From Synechocystis sp. PCC 7509 (GTDB lineage Bacteria; Cyanobacteriota; Cyanobacteriia; Cyanobacteriales; Chroococcidiopsidaceae), in assembly GCF_000332075.2 (NCBI RefSeq), contig NZ_KI966370.1, positions 19,391-83,390 on the forward strand: a DNA stretch of 64,000 nucleotides, read 5' to 3'. The translations under genes and the position numbers were made by a program. The notes beneath the pieces were generated by a model, which was not told the DNA's origin, searched no databases, and worked only from the letters and a program-made list of their open reading frames with translations. Of the stretch, positions 8,265 through 16,116 are shown piece by piece; positions within the stretch are counted from its first letter, which is position 1, and the number at the start of each line of letters is the position of its first letter.

Positions 8265-9701
8265 ATGAGCGCTCCGTTCAATATGGAATCTGATACAACA
8301 CCATCGCCCGAAGATCGATATTGGTTGGAATATACAGACAGTTCGCCTCCCGCCCTAAGACCTGTTTACGCTACTCCTGATCCGAACCAACCTATTCTGC
8401 TGTATACAGGACATTTACAAATCACTCAGGAAATCAATCAACGCACAGTTGAAATGTATGGGCATGGAAGCGTAGAGTTTATATGGTTTCCATACCCATG
8501 TGTCAAGTTTGAATTATTGAATAATGAGTCAGCAAGTTGTTGGATAAATGTTTCAGTTGATTGTTCGCTAACCCTTGTAGAACTAGAAACCTCAGTAAAA
8601 GTGAGTGTTTCGAGATTCCACTCCCAAGACCGTGAAAATCTAATTTCAGGAATAATGAAAGAGCCACTCATTCAAGGCTCAAACGAAGACTTAGCTTACT
8701 TATTATTCCATGTAGCCAACTTTCATAACTTTATGGGGTCTTACACCACAATTCAGGATTCAGATGGATCATCTAACCGCAACAGAATTGTTTTGGAAGC
8801 AGAAAACTGGAAGCTAACTATAGATCAACTTAAACCTGCTGAAAGTGAAAGTTATGAAGAATTGTTGACTTCTCAAGGTGGATTTGCAGTAACGCACGTA
8901 GGGAAATTAGAAAAGTCTGATGGAGGAATATTTTCAGGAAGTGAGGCTAGAGCCTTCTTAGACAGTTTTGTTGCTTTTCTATCTTTTGCCAGAGGGTTCA
9001 GAGTACCTTTAATTCTTCTCTTGGGTTTTGATGCAGTGGGCAATCAAACGTGGAAATATTGGGCTTCATCAATCGGGCATTCTTGGCGAGGAGTCAATTC
9101 ATGGTTTCCCACCCAAGATGCAGGGAGGCTTGCGGATGTATTTCCTGGCTTTTTACGTTGGTGGCGCGATTGGGAAGATTCAGAGAAAATAGCTCTCTAT
9201 TGGTATTTAGAAGCTAATGCCAGTTTAGTAGTAGAACAACAAATTATCTTGGTACAAGTCGCTTTAGAATTGATTGCCTACAAACAAGGGCATACCAAAG
9301 GTACAGCTTCTAAGAAATTAAAAGCATTACTTGAAGAATGCGGAATTTCTCTGAACATACCTCCTGATAAAACTCATAACCCACCTCCTACTTTTGCTGA
9401 CGCATTTAGATCGCCATTGACTCTTTTAGAAGAACTACAGAAATTTAAGCAGTTCTTTGAAGAGGCAGAGCAAGACGGAGCCTATGTATTTACTCGAATA
9501 CGCAATGACATTGTTCATCCTAAGAAAGAATATAACTTTGAAAATTTTTCCTTAGTGAAACATGAAGCTTGTAATTTGGGTCTGTGGTATCTTGAGCTAG
9601 TATTACTTTGTATCTTTGATTATCAAGGGATCTACGCCAGTCGCCTTCCAAGACTTCGCTACAATGGCGAGACAGAACTTGTTCCTTGGGCTACCTCTTG
9701 A
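8265..9701 (+). CDS. HEPN-motif protein, paralogue of the 12124-13446 gene
   Basis: A 478-residue protein. The N-terminal about 200 residues look beta-rich; residues about 210-300 contain GGFAVTHVGKLEK and FARGFRVPLILLLGFDAVGN, matched in the paralogue by GGYGVTHICKIKR and FVRGIWIAPLLVSGFDSEGN. The helical C-terminus carries RNDIVH (about 413-418), an Rx4H motif as in HEPN ribonuclease domains. A beta-rich N-terminus plus C-terminal HEPN recalls ApeA-type abortive-infection proteins, but I cannot confirm homology. ATG at 8265; an alternative ATG is at 8283. No operon partner follows directly; a transposase relic starts 46 bp downstream. Confidence 0.6.
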   Translation: MSAPFNMESDTTPSPEDRYWLEYTDSSPPALRPVYATPDPNQPILLYTGHLQITQEINQRTVEMYGHGSVEFIWFPYPCVKFELLNNESASCWINVSVDCSLTLVELETSVKVSVSRFHSQDRENLISGIMKEPLIQGSNEDLAYLLFHVANFHNFMGSYTTIQDSDGSSNRNRIVLEAENWKLTIDQLKPAESESYEELLTSQGGFAVTHVGKLEKSDGGIFSGSEARAFLDSFVAFLSFARGFRVPLILLLGFDAVGNQTWKYWASSIGHSWRGVNSWFPTQDAGRLADVFPGFLRWWRDWEDSEKIALYWYLEANASLVVEQQIILVQVALELIAYKQGHTKGTASKKLKALLEECGISLNIPPDKTHNPPPTFADAFRSPLTLLEELQKFKQFFEEAEQDGAYVFTRIRNDIVHPKKEYNFENFSLVKHEACNLGLWYLELVLLCIFDYQGIYASRLPRLRYNGETELVPWATS

Positions 9702-9746
9702 GCAACCCCTTTGATAAATCTAGCTTGTTCGAGTTGATGACCGGAC

Positions 9747-9980
9747 GTGAAAACACAATTAAGGCGATTTTATGGAGTGTTTGGAACTGTTATTTTTGGT
9801 GAAGATGCAACTCCTTTTAAAGAATACAACACTGCTACCAACTGGTCATTCATCCGCACTATCGTCATCAATGTTGCTCGGATGTATGGCTGTGATTTTC
9901 TTTGCAAAGCCGAACATTTTCTGACCCATGACATCGACAAAATAATTTCCCTTTTACAAGGAGTTATCGCTGGGATTTGA
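9747..9980 (+). pseudogene. Transposase C-terminal relic (ISAs1/IS4-like)
   Basis: A 77-codon stretch. VIFGEDATPFKEYNTATNWS followed by FIRTIVINVA resembles the end of ISAs1-type transposases, where an F.ED motif precedes an Asn-rich segment and an LR..AxN helix. No start or upstream part exists, so this is debris. Confidence 0.5.
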
Positions 9981-10476
9981 CTTTTCCGTTCTGAGTGAGT
10001 GCCGTTCACGTCTCATTGAAGGAGGCGTTGTGGAAATTCTTTTAGATAAGTTCTTAGAACGATGCCTAGGGTTTATACAAAAAAAAACCAAGTCGGAGCT
10101 TGGCAGTAAGTATAAATGTTATTTTTTCCAGACCTCACCAGTTTTTGCAACACAACCTTCATTTGTGCCTGTTACTTAGCATAAAATTTTGGGAATTATA
10201 GATAAGACTTTAAAAAATTATTAGTCAGAGGTAGTTACTCATAATAGCGGCTAGGTTCTATATCCGTGTTGATTTCTGCAAGTATTGGATGCTTAAAAGT
10301 TAGTATCTGTTGAATATACGACCGCATCAACTTCTGTCGTTGTGGTCTTCTACAATCTTGCAAGTCCTCGTAAGCGCTTGGCTATTATTGTCGAAACATT
10401 GAACTTAGGGAAGAGTCAGCTTTATCGTTATTTAACTCCAAAAAAAAACTAGGAAAAACTAATAAAGGTATAAACA
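9981..10476. other. Intergenic debris between HEPN-island genes
   Basis: It contains a MITE-end fragment at 10067-10083 (CCTAGGGTTTATACAAA, as at the right end of the MITE at 6335) and a short minus-strand coding-like stretch at 10235-10381. A purine tract with AGGAAAAACT (10451-10460) lies upstream of the ATG at 10477. Confidence 0.5.
10235..10381 (-). pseudogene. Possible C-terminal coding relic
   Basis: The minus strand reads 48 codons without a stop, including AYEDLQDCRRPQRQKLMRSY and IQQILTFKHPILAEI, ending EPSRYYE-stop. The composition looks coding and two in-frame stops precede it. I do not recognise the family; chance is possible. Confidence 0.3.
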
Positions 10477-11904
10477 ATGGAATCATCTGATATAACACCA
10501 CAGAATTATAGTAAAGAGTTGAGTAGTTTTGAGTTAAGCGTGTTGAGATTCTTAGCGGAACAAGGGTTGCCAACTGAAGCTGTATTAGTACCAGTAAATG
10601 AGCGACTCACTATTTTTAGAAACCTTGTCGATGTACTCTCAAGGATAAATGACCAACAGAAACCGCATTCTATATACATATCGAAATTCGTAGCCGCAGT
10701 AGCATCAGGCTTGTTCGATGCTGCTTTGAATTATTTATGGGATGAAACAATTTTAGAATTAAGAAAGCGTGTTTCAACATACGATATTAGCTTTTTCTAT
10801 GACAACGCCGTAAACAGCCCTGAAAAACGCAAAAATCTTAAGGATGAGACAGATTTACATAAAATTAATGACAGTGAGTTAATTGAGGGTGCGAAGACAA
10901 TTGCTTTGATTTCAGATATTGGATATAACAACTTAAACAATATTAGATTTATGCGAAATTGGGTGAGTGCTGCCCATCCAAATCAAAATAAAATTACTGG
11001 TTTGCAACTTATAGCTTGGCTAGAAATCTGTATTATCGAAGTTATATCTTTACCTTTATCTAATGGAACAATAGCAATACAAAAATTTCTTACAAATATA
11101 AAAAAGAATATTCTCCTGGAAGAAGAAGCTAGAAAAATAGCTGCATTTTTTCTTGAACTTACTCCAGAGCAAACGAATAACTTCGCATCCGGATTATTTG
11201 GTATCTACACCCGAATAGATACGACATCACAGACAAAACAAAACGTTCATAGAGTAATACCTTATCTATGGGATAGAGTGGATGAGCAAACACGTCAACA
11301 GTTTGGTGTTAAGTATGGTAGGTTTATTGCAAATAATGATCAAGCAGAAGCAAGACTTGCTCTTGAGTTTTTGGAGTTAGTATCTGGGAAATCGTATATT
11401 CCTGAAACTCTTTTAACAGTGGAGATAGATACTGCTCTAGATAACTTAATAAATGCTCATAGGGGATGGGATAATTTCTCTAATGAGCCACCATTTTCAA
11501 AAGCGCTAAATGCACTTATTAATGATAGAGGCGAAGTTCCACTTTCGATACGTCAAAAGTATGTTTTGGGTTTGGTAGAAGTTTTTTTAACTAATGGAAA
11601 CGGAGTGTCTACTAACGCTGAAGCTATCTATCTATCTCTTGTTGAAAGATTCAACACAACTGAAGCAGTTATAGCCGTTTTGTCTTTCAATCACACAACT
11701 ATTGCTACTAAGCTGCAACAGGCTTTATGTCAGAAGAAATATCGTGAGCTTTTACAAATAATGAAAACTAAAGTCTCTGCTCCAGCAGTTAAAGAACTAA
11801 TAAATGAAATTGAATATTATAAAGGTCCATTGTTTAGGCTTAGAGAGCAATCAGAATTCAAGAGTAAAGTTGATAATATGCGAAAAATTATTTGGGATAA
11901 ATAA
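10477..11904 (+). CDS. Unknown helical protein with an Rx6H (HEPN-like) motif
   Basis: A 475-residue protein that I cannot name. Residues about 50-200 are helical and include NIRFMRNWVSAAHPNQ, where Arg160 and His167 form an Rx6H motif with the Asn and the trailing Pro often seen in HEPN domains. The C-terminal half is long alpha-helical, repeat-like sequence without catalytic motifs. It lies between two paralogous HEPN-motif genes, with no overlap with either. It is AT-richer than the neighbours to its right, in keeping with an acquired gene. A role as an RNase or its partner in defence is inference. Confidence 0.5.
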   Translation: MESSDITPQNYSKELSSFELSVLRFLAEQGLPTEAVLVPVNERLTIFRNLVDVLSRINDQQKPHSIYISKFVAAVASGLFDAALNYLWDETILELRKRVSTYDISFFYDNAVNSPEKRKNLKDETDLHKINDSELIEGAKTIALISDIGYNNLNNIRFMRNWVSAAHPNQNKITGLQLIAWLEICIIEVISLPLSNGTIAIQKFLTNIKKNILLEEEARKIAAFFLELTPEQTNNFASGLFGIYTRIDTTSQTKQNVHRVIPYLWDRVDEQTRQQFGVKYGRFIANNDQAEARLALEFLELVSGKSYIPETLLTVEIDTALDNLINAHRGWDNFSNEPPFSKALNALINDRGEVPLSIRQKYVLGLVEVFLTNGNGVSTNAEAIYLSLVERFNTTEAVIAVLSFNHTTIATKLQQALCQKKYRELLQIMKTKVSAPAVKELINEIEYYKGPLFRLREQSEFKSKVDNMRKIIWDK

Positions 11905-11943
11905 TGATGAATTTGTAAAATCTCATTAACTACCCTCAACTTG

Positions 11944-12100
11944 CCTGAAGATGAGGCGGTAGTCGGCAGTTCTCATGGCGCAGCCATGCTTCAATCTTGA
12001 AGAATCCGGTGGCGATGTCGAGGAGATGTCGAGGATGTGTTGGTTCTCCTCAATTAATTGTTTAAGGATGGATTCTAGGGTGTATTGAAAGTTGTCGATT
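11944..12100 (-). pseudogene. Relic of a PLD-like/helicase-type N-terminal domain, frameshifted
   Basis: The minus strand reads YTLESILKQLIEENQHILDI and then shifts frame; the next frame reads ATGFFKIEAWLRHENCRLP. Removing one copy of an exact 11-bp tandem duplication (GATGTCGAGGA at 12014-12024 and 12025-12035) restores one frame, HILDIATGFFKIEAW. The DIATGFF block is characteristic of the PLD-like N-terminal domain of SNF2-type helicases found in restriction and defence loci (family recollection, not a search). Confidence 0.5.
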
Positions 12101-12123
12101 TAGTCATGGAATGGGCATTTATT

Positions 12124-13446
12124 TTAATCTATAGAATATGGATAATCAAAGAGCTTTAGTAAGCATTTAAATAAGTATGTATGACTAATTTGAAATGCCT
12201 CCTGCGTTACTTTTTCAGATGGAAATTGCGATTTATTAGAAGTCTTAACTTGGGGATGTACAATAGCATTTCTAATTTCAGTTATTGCGGCTATACTATC
12301 TTTCCAATTAAGTTCCTTAGCTTTTTTGTGTATTTCTGTGTATTGGTCTAGCGGCTCTAGAGGAATATTAAGAAATTTAAGTAAAAGTTTAATTTGTCCA
12401 GATGCCTTCAGTCCGTTAAATCCATCAGAAGTGACACATTCGTTAACTGTCAGGAATGTCCAAGCTGTTTTTTCTAAAGCTGCTTGTAACAAAATAATAG
12501 AGCTATTCTGTCCATTAGAATGTTTTAAGCTTTCGATATACCACTGAATAGCATTTTGAATAACCTCTTTCCACTTTTGTTCTTGCCACTTTTTCATAAA
12601 ACCAATGAACGGTGCAATGATTTCTGTGCTTGAGTCAACATCAAACCAGTGATATCCATGTTGCCATGAATCGCCTTGAATAATAGGATTACGCCATTCT
12701 TCTAATAATTGATTGCCTTCACTGTCAAAACCAGATACTAAAAGGGGTGCTATCCAAATACCTCTTACAAATGATAAATAATAAATAAAGGCTTCAATTA
12801 TTTGATAAGCTTGTTCTAGAGTAAATGTAGCATTATCTAAACGCTTTATTTTGCAAATATGGGTAACACCATAGCCACCTTCAAACGTCAGCAATTCTTC
12901 TAAGTCATGACAATTATCTAAAGTTGATAAAACAATGTGCCAAGGATCGTGATCAAATATAAACTGACCATCAAATGATAACCAGCTTTCTCGTTCTATT
13001 TCTATTTCATTGCCATGCTCATCTTCTTCATAGCCAAAGTCATTAGAAATATTAAAACCCCAAAAATTAGTAATATGGAAAACTACTGAAGATAAGTTAT
13101 CCGTTGTTCCTTGAATAAATTGCTCAGTTAAATGCCCCAAAAGTTGATTCTTTTTATTGCCCCGATATTGACCATAAGATATGTGGGCTTTCAAACGGCG
13201 TTGTGGGACTAGCTCAGTTAGCTTTAACTGGAGATTGTCTTGATTATCCAAGTCAGTTCTGTCCTCACCATGATAGAGAAACTTAAAATTAATGTTAGGG
13301 AATGGATGCCAATCTATTTTGACAAAAACTTTACCTTCAATAACTTGTTCATTATTAATCAGTTCAGCAAAACCTTGATAAAGAAAAACGTGCTGATTAG
13401 GAATTTTTTGGGTAATTCTTTTTGGTTCGGGCTGCCATTCAATCAT
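12124..13446 (-). CDS. HEPN-motif protein, paralogue of the 8265-9701 gene
   Basis: A 440-residue protein. Shared with the 8265 gene are the block GGYGVTHICKIKR, the helix YYLSFVRGIWIAPLLVSGFD, a Trp-rich segment near residue 250 and the C-terminal RNAIVHP (Arg392, His397; Rx4H HEPN motif). Catalytic HEPN domains cleave RNA through this Arg/His pair (family knowledge). The N-terminal half appears beta-rich. It is convergent with the 475-residue gene and separated from it by the PLD-type relic. ATG at 13446. Having two diverged paralogues in 5 kb suggests duplication, or two related systems trapped side by side. Confidence 0.6.
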   Translation of the reverse strand: MIEWQPEPKRITQKIPNQHVFLYQGFAELINNEQVIEGKVFVKIDWHPFPNINFKFLYHGEDRTDLDNQDNLQLKLTELVPQRRLKAHISYGQYRGNKKNQLLGHLTEQFIQGTTDNLSSVVFHITNFWGFNISNDFGYEEDEHGNEIEIERESWLSFDGQFIFDHDPWHIVLSTLDNCHDLEELLTFEGGYGVTHICKIKRLDNATFTLEQAYQIIEAFIYYLSFVRGIWIAPLLVSGFDSEGNQLLEEWRNPIIQGDSWQHGYHWFDVDSSTEIIAPFIGFMKKWQEQKWKEVIQNAIQWYIESLKHSNGQNSSIILLQAALEKTAWTFLTVNECVTSDGFNGLKASGQIKLLLKFLNIPLEPLDQYTEIHKKAKELNWKDSIAAITEIRNAIVHPQVKTSNKSQFPSEKVTQEAFQISHTYLFKCLLKLFDYPYSID

Positions 13447-13914
13447 AAAAATGATTAGTTTAAATTGCTAGAACTAATTAAGATAATTCTACACCTTGAC
13501 CTTTGCTATTAAGGCATTGTTAGGAACACCAATAACTTTCAGTACGGGATCTTGTTTTAAGTATTCCTATAGAATTAGGTTTTCAATCAGCTAGGGATAA
13601 AGTTGCTTCGTTTTTGAGGTAAGGATGTCGATGGGAGGCATCTTGGCAGGGCATCACTCTTAACCCATCGCTTCGTGCAATCGTACCCCAGTTAGCAGAC
13701 AACAAAAACTGAATCAATAAAATACCCTCCTACGCGGCATGGCGTTGAGGAGGGCAATAGTTGAATCAGGTGTGAGGAGCAAGCATTGCAAGCATTGTCC
13801 CTGCTCATATCAACAGCTTAAATCGTAAGTATGACAGCACTGTGACAGCCGAAGCGCAATGCTATGACAAAGGGTGCAGCAAAGTATGCAATTACTTCCT
13901 CATTTACCCTGTTG
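13447..13914. other. Gap with a hairpin
   Basis: CCCTCCT (13725-13731) pairs with AGGAGGG (13748-13754). The hairpin has no strong T-tract. Nothing else is recognised before the operator at 13915. Confidence 0.5.
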
Positions 13915-13983
13915 TTACCTAGATACTACCTTGACACTGCCCAAATTACAGTTTTACACTTTATCTAATACTTATCTAGGTAA
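13915..13983 (+). promoter_or_regulatory. Promoter flanked by an 11-bp inverted operator repeat
   Basis: TTACCTAGATA (13915-13925) and its exact reverse complement TATCTAGGTAA (13973-13983) enclose a good promoter: TTGACA at 13931-13936, 18 bp, TACACT at 13955-13960. The gene starts at 13993. The layout suggests repression by a dimer binding both arms, most simply by the gene's own product. Confidence 0.6.
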
Positions 13984-13992
13984 TACCAAGAC

Positions 13993-14571
13993 ATGAGTAA
14001 TACAGGGCGGAGCAAGAAATTAGCCTCCTTCAACTGCGATGAGAATCTGTGGCTAGAATTTAGGCATCGCTGTCAGGAGCAAGGCACAACCGCGACCGCT
14101 ACACTTACTAGCTTCATCCAACTTTACCTGGATGGCTCTCTTGATAACCTGGACGTAAACCCATTAGATAAGCGTTTTGATCAGCAAGTTAGAGCCAGCG
14201 TGGATGCGTATTTAGCTACTCGCCTCGATTCGCTGCATAGTCTGGTCACGGCTTTGTCTGAGAAGGTGGCATTTTTAGAAGGTTTAGAAACCGCTACTCA
14301 ATTACCCCGTAGCAATAAGAAGGCAGCGATCGCCAAAAAAGAACCGGAGTTTTGGTTTATTCAGCAACGAGTTAAACATTTAGGATTAGAAATCAGTGCC
14401 AACCAAAGGATGAAAATCGAGATGTGGGCAAATGAATCCTACAAAGAACGGCACGGACAAATCCCCAAGAAGCAACCCTTTCGCGGCACTCAAGCAAGTG
14501 CTTACCCCACCGCAGACTTAGATTTATTAGATGCCACTATTAAGGGTGTAGTCGCACAAGGTCATAGTTAA
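13993..14571 (+). CDS. Small plasmid-type protein, possible ribbon-helix-helix regulator
   Basis: A 192-residue protein. The N-terminal about 50 residues (KLASFNCDENLWLEFRHRCQ followed by TATATLTSFIQLYLDG) have the strand-helix-helix pattern of ribbon-helix-helix DNA-binding proteins. A helical middle follows, then a conserved-looking C-terminal block containing WFIQQRVKHLGLEISANQRM. It is preceded by a promoter inside a perfect inverted repeat, which fits autoregulation. A tyrosine recombinase gene follows 283 bp later. The function is unknown; copy control or partition are possible. Confidence 0.5.
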   Translation: MSNTGRSKKLASFNCDENLWLEFRHRCQEQGTTATATLTSFIQLYLDGSLDNLDVNPLDKRFDQQVRASVDAYLATRLDSLHSLVTALSEKVAFLEGLETATQLPRSNKKAAIAKKEPEFWFIQQRVKHLGLEISANQRMKIEMWANESYKERHGQIPKKQPFRGTQASAYPTADLDLLDATIKGVVAQGHS

Positions 14572-14654
14572 GTGCTGTGGGCTGGAAAACAAAACCCTCC
14601 GGTACTGCATTTATCCGCCCTCGCAATGCTGCGTTAAGTAGATAAAAACAACCG

Positions 14655-14740
14655 TCGCTAATTATAGCCGCTTGTTGTAACGATAAAACAGGTATAAGCA
14701 AACATCATCTAAATGCCCCAAACCCTCATTCTCTCGTCAA
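14655..14740. repeat. Diverged repeat shared with 55335-55420
   Basis: GTATAAGCAAACATCATCT ... CAAACCCTCATTCT here corresponds to GTATAAGCAAATATCATCA ... CAAACCCTGATTCT near 55375, and an upstream TAGCTAAnTATAGC-like segment also aligns. No coding sense. It may be a remnant of a common ancestral plasmid segment. Confidence 0.5.
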
Positions 14741-14811
14741 GGGATTGATAAGCTTTGATTAACCGTTGGTTTTAACAATCATTCCCTTACGCAGAAACAA
14801 GGGTTTTAGCC

Positions 14812-14845
14812 GTTACACCGACAAAATGCTCTATTCCGGTGTAAC
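14812..14845. promoter_or_regulatory. 9-bp inverted repeat upstream of the recombinase
   Basis: GTTACACCG (14812-14820) and CGGTGTAAC (14837-14845) are perfect arms 16 bp apart, ending ten bases before the ATG at 14855. It could be an operator or a recombinase core site. Confidence 0.4.
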
Positions 14846-14854
14846 CTGAAGAAT

Positions 14855-15421
14855 ATGAAAATAGACCGTCACGACCAAGCTAAAATTCTATCACCATTGG
14901 AGCTATCAAGAATTTTCACCACTGGGTTGAAATTGCCACGCGATCGCGCTTTGTTTGGAGTCTGTCTCTACACCGGGACTCGGATTGCGGAAGCTTGTTC
15001 GCTGCACACTAAAGATGTATACGCCATTGACGGCAGCATCAGACCCCGCGTTACCATCCGTAAAGGGACGACTAAGGGCAAGATAGAAACTCGCTCGGTT
15101 CCGGTCAATCAACAGCTAAAAGCCTTGCTGGAAGACTACTCATCGTCTAAGGTGTATCTATTTCCAGGTAGGCACGGGTTGGGACACATTCACCCCGATT
15201 CGGCAGACAAGATTCTCCGGGCAGCATTTATAGATTTGGGAATTGAGGGAGCGAGTACCCACAGCTTCCGCCGCACTTGCCTAACCCAGATGCACCGCTC
15301 TGGCGTACCATTGAAGGTGATTCAGGAAATATCCGGGCATAAAACCCTCTCGGCTTTGCAGAAGTATTTAGCGGTGATGGATGAAGATTTGGAATCCGCC
15401 GTTGCTACTCTTTGTTTTTAA
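14855..15421 (+). CDS. Tyrosine recombinase, catalytic domain only
   Basis: A 188-residue protein of the phage-integrase family lacking the N-terminal SAM-like DNA-binding domain. All catalytic positions are present: Arg in YTGTRIAEACSL, Lys in KGTTKGK, HxxR in THSFRRTCLT, His in ISGHKTLSALQ and Tyr in KYLAV. Domain-only recombinases of this size are frequent in cyanobacteria and their substrates are unknown. Start at ATG 14855, ten bases after the inverted repeat. A Uma2 gene follows about 40 bp after its stop. Confidence 0.75.
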   Translation: MKIDRHDQAKILSPLELSRIFTTGLKLPRDRALFGVCLYTGTRIAEACSLHTKDVYAIDGSIRPRVTIRKGTTKGKIETRSVPVNQQLKALLEDYSSSKVYLFPGRHGLGHIHPDSADKILRAAFIDLGIEGASTHSFRRTCLTQMHRSGVPLKVIQEISGHKTLSALQKYLAVMDEDLESAVATLCF

Positions 15422-15461
15422 CAGTTGATTGTACCCACCGCGCCTTACTGGAGCGATCGCT

Positions 15462-16043
15462 ATGACGACATCCCCAACCAAAAACTTAACTATAGAGGAG
15501 TATCTAATTTACGATGACGGGACAGATAACCGTTACGAGCTTGTGGATGGAAAATTGATCATGGTTCCCCTGCCAACGGCTGACCACTCCGATGAAATTG
15601 ATTTGCTTCTAGAAGTTTTTAGGGCAGAAATTAACCAACAGAAATTACTTTGGCAAGCCAAACGCGATGTAGGAGTATACATCGGGAAATCTTTAAACAC
15701 AGGCAGAGATTATTCACGTAGTCCTGACGTTTGTATTCTCTTGTCCGAGGATTGGGCAAAACTTAAAGCTGAAAAAGGAGCAGCAGTTTTAAGAACTGTC
15801 CCTCTGATGGTTGTTGAGGTTGTATCAACTAACCGAAAAGATGACTATGTGGACAAGGTGGAGGAGTACCAGGGTCTAGGCATTCCTGAGTATTGGATTG
15901 TAGATGGGCGCGATAAATTAGTTTCAGTCCTGCTGTTAGATGATGGACGTTATCACAGGACTGAATTTAGAGGCGGTGAACGGATTATCTCACGGGCTTT
16001 CCCATTGTTAGTTTTGACAGCAGAGCAGGTGTTATCAGCATAA
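15462..16043 (+). CDS. Uma2 family (DUF820) putative endonuclease
   Basis: A 193-residue protein from the ATG at 15462 (GGAG eight bases upstream, overlapping a HIP1-like GCGATCGC); an upstream start at 15429 is less likely. Typical Uma2 blocks are visible: LTIEEYLIYDD and NRYELVDGKLI near the N-terminus, SPDVCIL with its acidic residue, VVEVVSTNRKDDYVDKVEEY and the IPEYWIVD motif of the restriction-endonuclease-like fold. Cyanobacteria carry many such genes and the role is not settled (nuclease, possibly linked to mobile elements). Confidence 0.8.
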   Translation: MTTSPTKNLTIEEYLIYDDGTDNRYELVDGKLIMVPLPTADHSDEIDLLLEVFRAEINQQKLLWQAKRDVGVYIGKSLNTGRDYSRSPDVCILLSEDWAKLKAEKGAAVLRTVPLMVVEVVSTNRKDDYVDKVEEYQGLGIPEYWIVDGRDKLVSVLLLDDGRYHRTEFRGGERIISRAFPLLVLTAEQVLSA

Positions 16044-16116
16044 AGGAAGTTACTCTGACCGTTTGCCTTCGGTAGTACAGGTTTTGTTGAACTTAAGTTC
16101 AATTTCTCTAAATGAG

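Noticed and set aside
8265-9701. Direct assignment as ApeA
   Set aside because: Only the general layout (beta-rich N-terminus, C-terminal Rx4H) agrees; no specific ApeA signature could be confirmed by eye.
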